Source: Acidovorax sp. NCPPB 3576 (GTDB lineage: Bacteria > Pseudomonadota > Gammaproteobacteria > Burkholderiales > Burkholderiaceae_C). Taken from it: DNA of 64,000 nucleotides. Positions 44,110 to 54,532 of the stretch are shown piece by piece. Position numbers and translations under genes: made by a program. Position 1 is the stretch's first letter, and every line of letters starts with the position of its first letter. The stretch lies in NCBI RefSeq assembly GCF_028473605.1, contig NZ_CP097267.1, positions 5,262,501 to 5,326,500 of the forward strand. Reading direction: 5' to 3'. Below the pieces are notes generated by a model that was given only the letters and a program-made list of their open reading frames with translations, ran no database searches and had not been told where the DNA came from.

Positions 44110-44994
44110 TCAGTCGTGCAGCGCCTGGCGCAGCCAATCGACGAACGCCGCGCACTCCCAGCGCTCGAGCGCCCCGGCCTTCCAGCACAAAAAATAGTCG
44201 TGCGGGGACGGCAGGCTGTCGCGCGACAGGCGCACGAGCTGGCCGCTCTCCAGCCAGGGCTGCCCCGCGCGCAGGCGCAGCAGCGCCACGCCGAAGCCGG
44301 CCACCGCCGCGTCCCAGGCCATGCCCAGGTCGTTGAACTGGCTGCCCACCACCGGTTCGGGCTGGGAGATGCCGCACGCCTTGAACCAGGTGCGCCACGG
44401 CTCCAGCGCGCAGCGGATGAAGCGCACGCGCGCCGCCGCCTCTTCCGTCGCCAGGCCGTCCAGCGGACCGATCTCGGCCAGGTATTCGGGGCTGCACACC
44501 GGCGTGATCCGGTCGGCGAAGAGCTGCACCGATTCGCGGTCGGGAAAGTCGCCGGTGCCAAAGCGCACCTCCACGTCGGCCTCCTCCGCCATCATGTGGT
44601 GCACCGGCAGCGACACTTGCAGCTGCAGCTCGATGTCGGGATAGGCGTGGCGAAACTGCGCGATGCGCGGCAGCAGCATCTGGCGCGCGAAGGTCGGCGT
44701 CACGCCCAGGCGCAGGCGCGTGGCCTGGCCCACGCCCAGGGTGCCGGGCACGTGCTGCAGCGCAGCGATGGCCTCGCGCACCCGCTCCAGGTAGGCGGCG
44801 CCGGCGGGCGTCAGGCTGAAATCGCCGCGCGCGAAGAGCTTGACGGCCAGCAGTGTCTCCATCTGGCGGATGCGGTGGCTCACCGCGCTGGGCGTCACGC
44901 TCATCTCCTCGGCCGCGTGCGTCACGCTGCGCAGCCGCGCCAGTGCCTCGAACGCCAGCAGGCCCTGGATCGGCGGAATGCGCGGCGGGGCCAT
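44110..44994 (-). CDS. LysR-family regulator (GcvA-like)
   Basis: Regulator of 294 residues: HTH at about 10-70 (GLLAFEALARLRSVTHAAEEMSVTPSAVSHRI) and an effector domain with the GcvA-type C-terminal motif ALLRLRAGQPWLESGQLVRL. GcvA-group regulators usually control a neighbouring gene. Both neighbours (mnmA upstream 16 bases away, lactate permease downstream) are on the same strand, so the target is unclear. Confidence 0.92.
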   Translation of the reverse strand: MAPPRIPPIQGLLAFEALARLRSVTHAAEEMSVTPSAVSHRIRQMETLLAVKLFARGDFSLTPAGAAYLERVREAIAALQHVPGTLGVGQATRLRLGVTPTFARQMLLPRIAQFRHAYPDIELQLQVSLPVHHMMAEEADVEVRFGTGDFPDRESVQLFADRITPVCSPEYLAEIGPLDGLATEEAAARVRFIRCALEPWRTWFKACGISQPEPVVGSQFNDLGMAWDAAVAGFGVALLRLRAGQPWLESGQLVRLSRDSLPSPHDYFLCWKAGALERWECAAFVDWLRQALHD

Positions 44995-45010
44995 GCGTAC
45001 AGCCGGCCCG

Positions 45011-46165
45011 TCAGGCGACGGTGGTGGCCGACGCGATCACGCCGCCCCCGAGGCACACCTCGCCGTCGTACAGCACGGCGGACTGGCCCGGGGTGACGGC
45101 CCACTGCGCGTCGGGAAATTCCAGCGCGAAGCCGCCGTCCGCCTGCGGATCGATGCGGCAGGGCGCATCGGCCTGCCGGTAGCGCGTCTTGGCCGCCAGC
45201 AGGCCGGCGGCGGGCGGCGCGCCGGCCACCCAACTCGCGTCGCCTGCCTGCAGCGTGTGCGACTGCAGCCAGGGGTGGCCATGGCCCTGCACCACGCGCA
45301 GCACGTTCTTGTCCAGGTCCTTGCGTGCCACATACCAGGGCGCATGGTCGCCGCCGCCGCGCGCCGGCTGGCCGGACGGCGCTTTCGTGCCTGCGCCCTT
45401 TTCCTTCACGCCGCCGATCCCCAGGCCCTGGCGCTGGCCCAGCGTGTAGAAGCTCAGTCCCTGGTGGCGGCCCAGCGTGCGCCCGCGCTCGTCCTGGATC
45501 GGCCCCGCCGCATGGGCGATATAGCGGTTCAGGAACTCGCGGAACGGCCGCTCGCCGATGAAGCAGATGCCGGTGGAATCCTTCTTCTTGGCGTTGGGCA
45601 GGCCGATCTCTTCGGCGATGCGGCGCACCTCGGTCTTGTGCAGTTCGCCCACGGGAAACAGCGTCTTCGACAGCTGGGCCTGGTTCAGGCGGTGCAGAAA
45701 ATAGCTCTGGTCCTTGGAGGGGTCCAGTCCCTTGAGCAGTTCAAACAGGCCGCTCGCCGCGTTCTGCCGCACCCGCGCGTAATGGCCGGTCGCGATCTTC
45801 TCGGCGCCCAGGCGCATGGCGTGGTCCAGGAAGGCCTTGAACTTGATCTCGGCGTTGCACAGCACGTCGGGGTTGGGCGTGCGGCCGGCCTGGTACTCGC
45901 GCAGGAACTCGGCGAACACGCGGTCCTTGTACTCGGCGGCGAAGTTCACGTGCTCGATCTCGATGCCGATCACGTCGGCCACGGCGGCCGCATCCACGAA
46001 GTCGATGTTGGAGGAGCAGTATTCGCTGTCGTCGTCGTCTTCCCAGTTCTTCATGAAGATGCCGACGACCTCATGGCCCATGGCTTTCAGCAAATGGGCG
46101 GTGACCGCGGAATCCACGCCGCCGGACAGGCCGACGACGATGCGGTGCTTGGGAGTTGCAGTCAT
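45011..46165 (-). CDS. mnmA: tRNA 2-thiouridine(34) synthase MnmA
   Basis: MnmA of 384 residues, thiolates U34 of Lys, Glu and Gln tRNAs. The PP-loop SGGVDSAV (near 14-21), catalytic Cys in [12 protein letters not shown] (near 104) and the second Cys in [11 protein letters not shown] (near 210) are present. A short insertion [17 protein letters not shown] (about 265-285) is longer than in E. coli. Upstream on the same strand is a NUDIX gene, the order found in many proteobacteria (nudJ-mnmA). Confidence 0.96.
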   Translation of the reverse strand: MTATPKHRIVVGLSGGVDSAVTAHLLKAMGHEVVGIFMKNWEDDDDSEYCSSNIDFVDAAAVADVIGIEIEHVNFAAEYKDRVFAEFLREYQAGRTPNPDVLCNAEIKFKAFLDHAMRLGAEKIATGHYARVRQNAASGLFELLKGLDPSKDQSYFLHRLNQAQLSKTLFPVGELHKTEVRRIAEEIGLPNAKKKDSTGICFIGERPFREFLNRYIAHAAGPIQDERGRTLGRHQGLSFYTLGQRQGLGIGGVKEKGAGTKAPSGQPARGGGDHAPWYVARKDLDKNVLRVVQGHGHPWLQSHTLQAGDASWVAGAPPAAGLLAAKTRYRQADAPCRIDPQADGGFALEFPDAQWAVTPGQSAVLYDGEVCLGGGVIASATTVA

Positions 46166-46260
46166 GCCCGGGATTGTATTTTTTATGCCGCCGCGGCCGG
46201 GGGCATGCTGGCAGAACGCTTCAAGGCCGGCAGGGCATGCTGCAAGGTTTTGCCTTTGAT

Positions 46261-46302
46261 GCTATTAAATAAATAGCATTGGAGGCAATGAATACGGCGG
46301 CA
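46261..46302 (+). repeat. Intergenic palindromic element
   Basis: GCTATTAAATAAATAGC (46261-46277) followed by ATTGGAGGCAATGAATACGG and CGGCAGC, the same tail type as at 16298 and 20972. It lies between the NUDIX gene and mnmA. Confidence 0.8.
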
Positions 46303-46348
46303 GCGGGGGGATTGGACGCTGATGCACCGCCTTGCGGCACAGCCTTGT

Positions 46349-46834
46349 TCAGGGCGGGGGCTGCAGCACGCTCGCGTCGGTGTGGATCAAGTCCAGCGGA
46401 TAGCGCTTGCCGGCCAGGTAGTCCTCGATGCACTGCAGCACGAGCGGGCTGCGGTGTCGGTCGGCGCAGCAGCGGATCTCGTCGAGCGTCATCCACACGG
46501 TGCGCACGATGCCGTCGTCCAGCGTGCGCCAGGCATGCACCGGTCCCACCGAGCCCGCGAAGGCAAAGCGCAGGTAGGTGATGTCGTCGCCCGTGCGGGT
46601 GCGCGTGAAGCGGTTGAGGTACACGCCCACCAGCGCCGTGGGGGTGAAGTCGCAGGCGGTTTCCTCCAGCACCTCGCGCACGCAGCCGTCGATGGGCGAC
46701 TCGCCCGGATCCAGGTGCCCCGCCGGGTTGTTCAGCCGCAGCCCGTCGGCCGTGTCTTCTTCCACCAGCAGGAAGCGGCCGTCCTGTTCGATGACGGCGG
46801 CCACGGTGACGTTGGGTTTCCAGCGGTTCGGCAT
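46349..46834 (-). CDS. nudJ: NUDIX hydrolase (NudJ-like)
   Basis: NUDIX protein of 161 residues with the NUDIX box from AGHLDPGESP to REVLEETACDF (about 41-64), preceded by VTVAAVIEQDGRFLLVEE. E. coli NudJ removes phosphate from thiamin pyrophosphate and other substrates, and lies next to mnmA as here. ATG at 46834 is chosen because it begins just before the conserved core; an ATG at 46858 would add eight residues, and no clear ribosome site decides between them. Confidence 0.9.
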   Translation of the reverse strand: MPNRWKPNVTVAAVIEQDGRFLLVEEDTADGLRLNNPAGHLDPGESPIDGCVREVLEETACDFTPTALVGVYLNRFTRTRTGDDITYLRFAFAGSVGPVHAWRTLDDGIVRTVWMTLDEIRCCADRHRSPLVLQCIEDYLAGKRYPLDLIHTDASVLQPPP

Positions 46835-47272
46835 GGCGGCATTATGACGAGGGGGCATGTCAGGCCGTGTAGGGAAGGCGCGACAGGTGAGCGATGTGTA
46901 ACGGAGCCCCGATCGGCAATGCAAGGACGGGGACAGCGAGAGCTAATACAACGTGACGGGCCCGTTTTGCTCTTCCTGGACGATCCTGTCCATGGGTATT
47001 CCGGCATCCGGGGTTTCGCATTTCCATTCCTGAAGTGGAGGGCCGACGATGAGCACGGTATTGAAACAGACAGGCACCGAAGCGAGGGTCCGACAACTCC
47101 CTTGCTCCCCTGGTGGCTGACAGGCAGACGCGGCATTGGCCTCCAAACAAACCCATCACCCTTTGAGCAGGATGCGCCATGCGAGGCATGCGAAGACACG
47201 CCCGCGCACGCACTCCCCGCACCCCCGGCGAAGTGACCGGAGGGCCAGTCCGCTCCTGAAAAGGACCCCACG
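46835..47272. other. Gap without recognised gene before paoA
   Basis: About 440 bases between the NUDIX start and the aldehyde oxidase operon. Several short frames exist but none has a ribosome site, family resemblance or consistent codon use. It should contain divergent promoters; no clear operator or hairpin was found. Confidence 0.4.
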
Positions 47273-47953
47273 ATGCAAAATTTCAAAGACCCCGCGCTGA
47301 CCCGGCGAGACCTGTTCGTCGTGGGGGCCGCCTCGGCTTCGGCGGTGGCCGCCACGGGCGCTGGTGCAAGAACCGCGGCCACACCCGCCGTATCCGAGCC
47401 GCCCACGCGCGGCGCGGCGCCCCAGGGCGAGAAGACCCTGCCGGTCCGAATGACCATCAATGCCCAGCAGCACACCCTGTCGCTGGACACCCGCACGACG
47501 CTGCTCGACGCCCTGCGCGAGCACCTTCACCTCACCGGCACCAAGAAGGGGTGCGACCACGGGCAGTGCGGCGCCTGCACGGTCATCGTCGATGGCCGCC
47601 GCATCAATGCCTGCCTGACCCTGGCGGTGATGCACGAGGGCGCGCAGGTCACCACCATCGAGGGCCTGGGCCAGCCGCAAAAGCTGCATCCGATGCAGGC
47701 GGCTTTCGTCAAGCACGACGGCTACCAGTGCGGCTACTGCACGCCGGGCCAGATCTGCTCGGCCGTGGGCATGCTCGACGAGATCAAGGCCGGCATTCCC
47801 AGCCACGTTAGCGGCGACCTCACGGCGCAACCCCTGCTCTCGGCCGACGAGATCCGCGAGCGCATGAGCGGCAACCTTTGCCGCTGCGGCGCCTATTCCA
47901 ACATCCTGGATGCGATCACCGAAGTGGCCGCAACGAACGGGGGTGCCGCATGA
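47273..47953 (+). CDS. paoA: Periplasmic aldehyde oxidoreductase, iron-sulfur subunit
   Basis: Small subunit of 226 residues with a Tat signal ([20 protein letters not shown]) that carries the folded complex to the periplasm. Two [2Fe-2S] sites are present: [11 protein letters not shown] with later NAC, and CGYCTPGQ plus NLCRCGAY. It passes electrons from the molybdenum subunit. The stop overlaps the start of the FAD subunit (ATGA). By homology with E. coli PaoABC the complex detoxifies aromatic and other aldehydes. Confidence 0.94.
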   Translation: MQNFKDPALTRRDLFVVGAASASAVAATGAGARTAATPAVSEPPTRGAAPQGEKTLPVRMTINAQQHTLSLDTRTTLLDALREHLHLTGTKKGCDHGQCGACTVIVDGRRINACLTLAVMHEGAQVTTIEGLGQPQKLHPMQAAFVKHDGYQCGYCTPGQICSAVGMLDEIKAGIPSHVSGDLTAQPLLSADEIRERMSGNLCRCGAYSNILDAITEVAATNGGAA

Positions 47954-48906
47954 AGCCATTCACCTACGAACGCGCGGCCTCCGTGCAGGCCGCTGCGGCG
48001 GCTGCCGCAGGCAATCCGCAGGCCCGGTTCATCGCTGGTGGCACGAACCTGCTGGACCTGATGAAGCTGCAGATCGAGGCGCCCACGCACCTCATCGACA
48101 TCAACGGCCTGGGCCTGGACGCGATCGAGCCGACGCCCGAGGGCGGGCTGCGGATCGGCGCGCTGGTGCGCAACACCGACCTGGCCGCCCATGCCGGCGT
48201 GCGGCGCGACTACGGCCTGCTGTCGCGCGCCCTGCTGGCTGGTGCGTCAGGCCAGTTGCGCAACAAGGCGACCACCGCCGGCAACCTGCTGCAGCGCACG
48301 CGCTGCCCCTACTTCTACGACACCAACATGCCGTGCAACAAGCGCCAGCCGGGCGCGGGCTGCGCGGCCATCGGCGGCGTCACGCGCCAGCATGCGGTGG
48401 TAGGCGCGAGCGAGGCCTGCATCGCCACGCACCCGAGCGACATGGCCGTCGCCATGCGGGCGCTGGATGCGGTGGTCGAGACGGTGCGGGCCGATGGCCA
48501 GCCGCGCCGCATTCCCATCGCCGACTTCCACCGGCTGCCGGGAAACACCCCGCACATCGAGACCGCGCTCGAGGCCGGCGAATTCATCACCGCCGTGACG
48601 CTGCCCGCGCCGGCGGGCGGCACCCACATCTACCGCAAGGTGCGCGACCGCTCCTCGTACGCCTTCGCGCTCGTCTCGGTGGCGGCGGTGCTGCAAAAGG
48701 ACGGCACGGGCCGCGTCGCGCTGGGCGGCGTGGCGCACAAGCCCTGGCGCATGGCGTCGGCGGACGCGGCCCTGCCGCAAGGCGCGCAGGCCGCCACGGC
48801 GCAACTGCTGGGCGCGGCGCGCCCCACCCACGAGAACGCATTCAAGGTGGCCCTGGTCGAGCGCACGCTTGCTGGCGTGCTGGCCGAGGCGAAAGGCCAA
48901 TCATGA
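47950..48906 (+). CDS. paoB: Periplasmic aldehyde oxidoreductase, FAD subunit
   Basis: FAD-binding subunit of 318 residues: [19 protein letters not shown] (FAD contact, about 27-45), then [24 protein letters not shown] (about 98-121) with Cys residues around TRCPYF, MPCNKR and GAGCAA that match the extra [4Fe-4S] cluster of the PaoB type. Overlaps both neighbours by 4 bases, so paoABC are translationally coupled. Confidence 0.94.
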   Translation: MKPFTYERAASVQAAAAAAAGNPQARFIAGGTNLLDLMKLQIEAPTHLIDINGLGLDAIEPTPEGGLRIGALVRNTDLAAHAGVRRDYGLLSRALLAGASGQLRNKATTAGNLLQRTRCPYFYDTNMPCNKRQPGAGCAAIGGVTRQHAVVGASEACIATHPSDMAVAMRALDAVVETVRADGQPRRIPIADFHRLPGNTPHIETALEAGEFITAVTLPAPAGGTHIYRKVRDRSSYAFALVSVAAVLQKDGTGRVALGGVAHKPWRMASADAALPQGAQAATAQLLGAARPTHENAFKVALVERTLAGVLAEAKGQS

Positions 48907-51101
48907 AATTCGACACCCCCGCTTCGCACAATGCCATCGACCAGCTCAAGGTGGTCGGCCAGCCGCTGGACCGCATCGACGGCCCGCTCAAGACCAGCGG
49001 ACAGGCGCGCTACGCCTACGAGCAGCACGACGTCGCGGCGCGACAGGCGTACGGCTACATCGTGGGATCGTCCATCGCCAAGGGGCGGATCGCCTCGATG
49101 GACCTGTCCGCCGCGCGTGCCGCGCCGGGCGTTCTGGCCATCGTCAATGCCCAGAACGCCGGCAAGCTCGGCAAGGGCAAGATGAACGTCGCCCGCCTGC
49201 TGGGCGGCAGCGGCATCGAGCACTACCACCAGGCCGTCGCGCTGGTCGTGGCCGAGACCTTCGAGCAGGCCCGGGCCGCCGCGCACCTGCTGAAGATCGA
49301 CTACGTGAGCGCGCCCGGCGCGTTCGACCTATCGGCCGCGCGGGATTCCGCCACCGTGCCGAAGTCCTCCAAGCCGGAGAGCGCGTTCGGCAATTTCGCT
49401 GGCACCTACCCCGAGGCCCCGGTGCGGCTGGATGCCACGTACACCACGCCCGACCACACCCACGCCATGATGGAGCCGTTCGCCTCGGTGGCGGCCTGGG
49501 AGGGCGACCACCTCACGGTGTGGCTGTCCAACCAGATGATCGCCTGGACCGCGGGCGACTTGGCCAAGACGCTGGGCCTGGCGCCCGACAAGGTGCGGCT
49601 GGTGTCGCCCTACATCGGCGGCGGCTTCGGCGGCAAGCTCTTCCTGCGGGCCGACACCGTGCTGGCCGCGCTGGGCGCGCGCGTCGCAGGCCGGCCGGTC
49701 AAGGTGGCCATGCAGCGCCCGCTCATGGCCAACAACGGCACGCACCGGCCCGCGACCATCCAGCGCATCCGCATCGGTGCGGGCCAGGACGGGCGCATCA
49801 CCGCCATCGGGCATGAGAGCTCGTCCGGCAACCTGCCGGGCGGCGACCCCGAGGACGCCATTGCGCAGACGCGGCTGCTGTATGCCGGCGCCCACCGCTA
49901 CACGGCGCTGCGCATCTCGCAACTGGACCTGCCCGAGGGCAATGCCATGCGCGCGCCCGGCGAGGCGCCCGGGCTGATGGCGCTGGAGATCGCCATGGAC
50001 GAAATGGCCGAGCGGCTGGGCATCGACCCCATCGAATTCCGCGTCCTCAACGACACCCAGACCGACCCCGAGAAGCCGGGCCGCAAGTTCTCGCAGCGCC
50101 AGTTGGTCGAGTGCCTGCGCCTGGGCGCGGAGCGCTTTGGCTGGAGCCAGCGCAGCGCGGCACCGGGCCAGCGGCGCGAGGGCCGCTGGCTGGTGGGCAT
50201 GGGCGTGGCCGCGGGCTTTCGCAACAACCTGCTGATGAAATCGGCCGCGCGCGTGCGCCTGGACCGCACGGGGCGCGTGACCGTGGAAAGCGACATGACC
50301 GACATCGGCACTGGCAGCTACACCATCATGGGCCAGACGGCCGCCGAGGTGATGGGCGTCGCGCTCCAGCAGGTGGACGTGCGCCTGGGCGATTCGGCCT
50401 TTCCGGCCTCGGCCGGCTCGGGCGGCCAGTGGGGTGCCAACAACGCGACGGCCGGCGTGTACGCCGCCTGCATGAAGCTGCGCGAAACCATCGCCCGCAA
50501 GCTCGGTGCGGAGCCGGTCGATGCCGTCTTCGCCGATGGCGCGGTGCGCGTGGCGGGGCGTTCGGTGCCCCTGGGCGAGGTGGCGGGCGAGGCTGGCCTG
50601 GTGGCCGAGGACGCCATCGAATACGGAGACCTCGACAAGCAGTACCAGCAGTCCACGTTCGCCGGGCATTTCGTCGAGGTGGGCGTGGCGGTGGACACGG
50701 GCGAAGTGCGGGTGCGCCGCATGCTGGCCGTGTGCGCGGCGGGCCGCATCCTCAACCCCAAGACCGCCCGCAGCCAGGTCATCGGCGCCATGACCATGGG
50801 CGTGGGCTCGGCGCTCATGGAAGAACTGGCCGTGGACAAGCGCCGGGGCTTCTTCGTCAACCACGACCTGGCCGGCTACGAGGTGCCCGTGCATGCCGAC
50901 ATCCCGCACCAGGAGGTCATCTTCCTGCCGGAGACCGACCCCATCTCCTCGCCGATGAAGGCCAAGGGCGTGGGCGAGCTGGGCCTGTGCGGCGTGGGCG
51001 CCGCGGTGGCCAACGCGATCTACAACGCCACGGGGGCACGGGTGCGCGACTATCCCATCACCCTGGACAAGCTGCTGCCGCATCTGCCAGCCTACGCCTG
51101 A
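48903..51101 (+). CDS. paoC: Periplasmic aldehyde oxidoreductase, molybdenum subunit
   Basis: Large subunit of 732 residues in the xanthine dehydrogenase family. It binds the molybdopterin cofactor: GGGFGGKLF (near 238), RAPGEAPG (near 350) and the C-terminal [10 protein letters not shown], whose Glu is the base that starts substrate oxidation. It oxidises aldehydes to acids. No own signal peptide; it is exported with PaoA. Typical length. Confidence 0.95.
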   Translation: MKFDTPASHNAIDQLKVVGQPLDRIDGPLKTSGQARYAYEQHDVAARQAYGYIVGSSIAKGRIASMDLSAARAAPGVLAIVNAQNAGKLGKGKMNVARLLGGSGIEHYHQAVALVVAETFEQARAAAHLLKIDYVSAPGAFDLSAARDSATVPKSSKPESAFGNFAGTYPEAPVRLDATYTTPDHTHAMMEPFASVAAWEGDHLTVWLSNQMIAWTAGDLAKTLGLAPDKVRLVSPYIGGGFGGKLFLRADTVLAALGARVAGRPVKVAMQRPLMANNGTHRPATIQRIRIGAGQDGRITAIGHESSSGNLPGGDPEDAIAQTRLLYAGAHRYTALRISQLDLPEGNAMRAPGEAPGLMALEIAMDEMAERLGIDPIEFRVLNDTQTDPEKPGRKFSQRQLVECLRLGAERFGWSQRSAAPGQRREGRWLVGMGVAAGFRNNLLMKSAARVRLDRTGRVTVESDMTDIGTGSYTIMGQTAAEVMGVALQQVDVRLGDSAFPASAGSGGQWGANNATAGVYAACMKLRETIARKLGAEPVDAVFADGAVRVAGRSVPLGEVAGEAGLVAEDAIEYGDLDKQYQQSTFAGHFVEVGVAVDTGEVRVRRMLAVCAAGRILNPKTARSQVIGAMTMGVGSALMEELAVDKRRGFFVNHDLAGYEVPVHADIPHQEVIFLPETDPISSPMKAKGVGELGLCGVGAAVANAIYNATGARVRDYPITLDKLLPHLPAYA

Positions 51102-51118
51102 CACCGGAGCTGCGGGCT

Positions 51119-52132
51119 GTGGACAACCTCGATTTCCGGGTGCTGCACACCCTGCGCGACTGGCGCCGCGCGGGGGTGCACGGCTGGCTGGTCACCGTGG
51201 TGCGGACGTGGGGCTCGTCACCGCGGCCGGTGGGCTCCATCCTCGCGCTGTCGGACCGCGGCGCGGTCGTGGGCTCCGTCAGTGGCGGCTGCATCGAGGA
51301 CGATCTGATCGCCCGGTGCTGCGACCCGGCCCGGGAAGACGCACTGCCCCCAACCCCCGGCGCGCCGATGGTGCTGAAGTACGGCATATCTGCCGACGAA
51401 GCGCACCGCTTCGGTCTGCCCTGCGGCGGCACGCTGGAGTTGCTGCTGGAGTGCGACCCGGCCCTCGATTCCCTGGAGTGCCTGGTCGATGCCTTGGCCG
51501 AGGGTTGCCTGGTGCGCCGCAGCGTGCGGCTCTCCGATGGGGCGGTTACCTTGTCCGAGGCCAGCGGCGCGCAGGCCTTCCATGCCGATGCGCAGACGGT
51601 GGCCCACACCTTCGGGCCGCAGTTCCGCATGCTGCTGATCGGCGCGGGGCAACTGGCCGAATACCTGGCCACCATGGCCGGTTTCAACGGCTTCGCGGTG
51701 ACGGTGTGCGACCCGCGGGCGGAGTACCGCGGTGCGTGGTCGGTGCCCAGCGCCACCCTGGCCGAGGGCATGCCCGACGATGTGGTGCTGGCCTTTCGGC
51801 CCGACCGGCGCAGCGCCGTGATCGCGCTGACGCACGACCCCAAGCTGGATGACCTCGCCTTGCTGGAAGCATTGAAGACCGATGCGTTCTATGTCGGCGC
51901 CATCGGCAGCCGGCGCAACAACGGGGCCCGGCGGCAGCGGCTGGCCGAGCACTTCGATCTGGGCGCGCACGAGTTGGCGCGTCTGAGGGGGCCGATCGGC
52001 CTGTTCATCGGCAGCAAGACCCCGGCGGAGATCGCCGTCAGCGTCATGGCCGAGGTGCTGGGTGTCCGCAACGGCGTGGCGATCCCCAGGCAGATGCAGG
52101 TGGCGCCGGCGAAGGAATGGCTGGCGGGTTGA
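51119..52132 (+). CDS. paoD: XdhC/CoxF-family maturation factor (PaoD-like)
   Basis: Protein of 337 residues starting with GTG at 51119 (GGAG about 9 bases earlier). XdhC-type N-terminal domain (about 10-90, TVVRTWGSSPRPVGSIL, GSVSGGCIEDDL), and a Rossmann-like C-terminal domain (about 160-325, LLIGAGQLAEYLA, YVGAIGSRRNN). Such factors bind and mature the molybdenum cofactor (sulfuration or cytosine form) for the adjacent enzyme. Seventeen bases after paoC. Confidence 0.9.
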   Translation: MDNLDFRVLHTLRDWRRAGVHGWLVTVVRTWGSSPRPVGSILALSDRGAVVGSVSGGCIEDDLIARCCDPAREDALPPTPGAPMVLKYGISADEAHRFGLPCGGTLELLLECDPALDSLECLVDALAEGCLVRRSVRLSDGAVTLSEASGAQAFHADAQTVAHTFGPQFRMLLIGAGQLAEYLATMAGFNGFAVTVCDPRAEYRGAWSVPSATLAEGMPDDVVLAFRPDRRSAVIALTHDPKLDDLALLEALKTDAFYVGAIGSRRNNGARRQRLAEHFDLGAHELARLRGPIGLFIGSKTPAEIAVSVMAEVLGVRNGVAIPRQMQVAPAKEWLAG

Positions 52133-52207
52133 GGCGTGCCTCCCGCCAGGGAGTGATCGGACAGAGCCCTTGCCATGCCCGCCCACCCTTTGGCATGGCG
52201 CTGCGGC

Positions 52208-52525
52208 TCACTTCTTGTCCATGGCCTTCTGGACTTCCGCCTGGAACGCGTCGCTGCCGCGAAGGCGCAGGTACTCCTGGTAGGCCGCCTCGTAGGCCTT
52301 TGTCTCCAGCCCGTACGAACGCGACAACTCTTCGTACCGATCGGCTCCCGAACGGCGCCACAGGGCGAGGTCCGCGATCACTTCGGCACGGGACAACTCT
52401 TGTTGCCTGGACGCGCTGTCCTGTGCGTGGGATGGCATCGCGAAGGACATGGCAAGGGCGAACACGGCAGCGGCTGCCGGAAGCATGCCGCGGCGTACTC
52501 CCGACGGGTTCGGGGCGGTCTTCAT
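52208..52525 (-). CDS. DUF4148-like exported protein
   Basis: Protein of 105 residues with a signal peptide (about 1-35, SHAQ) and a short helical mature part LSRAEVIADLALWRRSGADR, which resembles the LTRAEV..D start of DUF4148 proteins common in Burkholderiales. Function unknown. ATG at 52525 is preferred over one 33 bases upstream because it begins a normal signal peptide. It follows the YciI gene by 71 bases. Confidence 0.7.
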   Translation of the reverse strand: MKTAPNPSGVRRGMLPAAAAVFALAMSFAMPSHAQDSASRQQELSRAEVIADLALWRRSGADRYEELSRSYGLETKAYEAAYQEYLRLRGSDAFQAEVQKAMDKK

Positions 52526-52596
52526 GGAAGACACGGCGGGCAATTGGGAATAAGGCATTGGAGGTTCTCCGAATCAGGCAAGCAATGGGGACCGCA

Positions 52597-52893
52597 TCAA
52601 TCGCGGGTTTTCAAATGGAGCATGGGGTGGTGCTCGTAGTGGCCGATTCCTTGTCGGATCAGCGGGTCCCCGCAGGTGAGTGCGGTGATTTCCTGGTCGT
52701 CGGCGATTTGAAAGAGCGACACGCCATAACCCCCCGCAGGGTCCATGACGGGACCATGGGCGACGATCAGCCCTTGAGCGAGCAGCTGGTCCAGGTACAT
52801 CCCGTGTTGCTTCATTCCCTCCTGCTCATCGGCAGACATCGTGGGGAGAAAATCCGCGCGGGGAGGAATGAATTTGCAGAGAAAATATTTCAT
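52597..52893 (-). CDS. YciI-family protein
   Basis: Protein of 98 residues: KYFLCKFIPPRADF, MKQHGMYLDQLLAQGLIVAHGPVMDPAGGYGVSLFQIADDQEI and GDPLIRQGIGHYEHHPML. The His in KQHGMY and Asp/His pattern are usual YciI features. Its role (dimeric barrel; hydrolase- or oxygenase-like) is not known. ATG at 52893 begins with the conserved strand. It lies 44 bases after the SDR gene on the same strand. Confidence 0.82.
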   Translation of the reverse strand: MKYFLCKFIPPRADFLPTMSADEQEGMKQHGMYLDQLLAQGLIVAHGPVMDPAGGYGVSLFQIADDQEITALTCGDPLIRQGIGHYEHHPMLHLKTRD

Positions 52894-52937
52894 GGTGTGT
52901 TTTTGGTTGGGTGCGCCAAATCCTGGCATTTCCAGAT

Positions 52938-53744
52938 TCACGCTGCGGTTTTCACGCTTTTCAAAATCGCGCCTTCGAACATTTTCGGAAGGTAGCTTTG
53001 AAGGAACAGAATCATTGCGGTCATCTTCCCCACCGGGTTGCTGAATCTGGGCTCTTTCGCCCCGATCAACCGGGTAATGGTCTGCACCACGGCATCGGGC
53101 GCTTCGGCTTCGTCGATGCCCTTTTGCGTCGCTGCATCGGCCTGCTTGCGGTAGGCGTCGTAGTCAGCGATGCGACCCGTGTTGGCCGCAACGGCGTTGT
53201 GGGCCAGATTGGTTTTGAACCAGACGGGCTCCACCATGCTGACCTTGATATTGAACGGGTCCAATTCGAACCGCAGGGATTTGAAAAACCCTTGCACCGC
53301 GTGTTTGGATGCGGAGTAATAAGACAGGTTGGGTGGGCCGATCAGGCCGACGATGGAGCTCACCGTGATGATCTGCCCCCGCTTTTGCTTGCGGAAATGG
53401 GGCAGCAAGGCGTTCGTGACCTTGACCGTGCCCCAGAAGTTGGTTTCGAACTGGTCGCGGCCCACGGCCACCGAGGTTTCTTCGGCCAGGCCGGTGACCA
53501 TATAACCTGCGTTATTGACCAATACGTCCAGTTGCTGGGTATGGGCAAACAGCTGGTCGGTGAAGTGCCGGATGGATTCGTCATCATCGATATCCAGTCG
53601 CAGCATTTTGAAAGGCACCTTGCCCGCGTGCTTTTCAGGCTCGCGGCTGGTGCCGATCACATTGAAGCCTTGCTGTTGAAGCTGGTTGGCGAGCAGCAAA
53701 CCGAAGCCGGAGGATGCTCCGGTAATCAAGACGGTCTTTTTCAT
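52938..53744 (-). CDS. Short-chain dehydrogenase/reductase
   Basis: SDR of 268 residues: TGASSGFG (8-15), VNNAGYMV (near 76), Ser in TVSSIVGLIG and YYSASKHAVQGF with catalytic Tyr and Lys (near 147-151). NAD(P)-dependent oxidoreductase of unknown substrate. First gene of a unit with YciI and the DUF4148-like gene, divergent from an HxlR regulator that probably controls it. GC content is lower than the surroundings, especially at the 3-prime end. Confidence 0.9.
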   Translation of the reverse strand: MKKTVLITGASSGFGLLLANQLQQQGFNVIGTSREPEKHAGKVPFKMLRLDIDDDESIRHFTDQLFAHTQQLDVLVNNAGYMVTGLAEETSVAVGRDQFETNFWGTVKVTNALLPHFRKQKRGQIITVSSIVGLIGPPNLSYYSASKHAVQGFFKSLRFELDPFNIKVSMVEPVWFKTNLAHNAVAANTGRIADYDAYRKQADAATQKGIDEAEAPDAVVQTITRLIGAKEPRFSNPVGKMTAMILFLQSYLPKMFEGAILKSVKTAA

Positions 53745-53962
53745 GGGTGAGGTTCTCTGAGAGGGATAGGCAGAACTAAAGGATGGGCAGAGGACGCGAA
53801 TTCATCGGGTGGTGGGATGAAGCCCCAGCCCCAAGGCGAGTGCGTGACCCGTGCAATACAAAACGGTGCTGAACAGGGATTCCTTCTAGGCATGGGAGAG
53901 GATGGACTGGCGATGGCCCGCATGTTAGTATCGATTTAATAGTGAGTCAATACTGAAACGAT

Positions 53963-54400
53963 ATGAACACCGAAAAATCTTCCGAAAGCACCTGCCCCAT
54001 CGCGCGCAGCCTGGACTTCCTGGGCGATGCCTGGACGATGCTCATCCTGAGAGACGCCAATTCCGGATCGACGCGCTTCGACCAGTTCAAGAAGAGCCTG
54101 GGGATCGCGCCCACCATGCTGACCAAGCGCCTGGCGACCCTGACCGAAGAAAAGCTGCTGGAAAAGCGGCAGTACTCCGAGCGTCCGCCGCGCGAGGAAT
54201 ACGTCCTGACCGAAGCGGGGCGCGATTACCTGCCGGTGCTTTTCATGATTGGGGCTTGGGGTCGAAAGCACCGGGGCGAAGGCCGGCTGGTGCGCTTCGT
54301 GGACGCCGAGAACGGCACCGATATCCAGCCCGTCGCGATCGATGCGGTGACGGGCGCGCCCATCGGCACGCGTGCCATCAAAATGGTGAGCCCCGAGTAG
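53963..54400 (+). CDS. HxlR-family regulator
   Basis: Winged-helix protein of 145 residues of the HxlR/YodB group: TCPIARSLDFLGDAWTMLILRDA (Cys near 11, often redox sensitive in YodB and HypR), FDQFKKSLGIAPTMLTKRLATL (recognition helix) and EYVLTEAGRDYLPVL. These regulators respond to quinones, aldehydes or disulfide stress. Divergent from the SDR-YciI genes; the 218-base region between is AT-rich with the sequence TTAGTATCGATTTAATAG near the start, a possible operator. Confidence 0.9.
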   Translation: MNTEKSSESTCPIARSLDFLGDAWTMLILRDANSGSTRFDQFKKSLGIAPTMLTKRLATLTEEKLLEKRQYSERPPREEYVLTEAGRDYLPVLFMIGAWGRKHRGEGRLVRFVDAENGTDIQPVAIDAVTGAPIGTRAIKMVSPE

Positions 54401-54532
54401 CGGGCGCCCTCCCGAGCCCGGCAGACGCGCCGGGGCGGGTTTCGATCACCCTCCCAGGCGCGCGATGGGAGCGGCGTGAAGGCGGTTTGCCAGGCCGCGG
54501 CCGCCCTCGCCCCGCGCCCCTCTTCCTGTGGT

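Noticed and set aside
46322..47236. A long plus-strand frame antisense to the NUDIX gene and continuing into the gap
   Set aside because: It opposes a clear NUDIX gene and its extension into the gap has no family signal or ribosome site.
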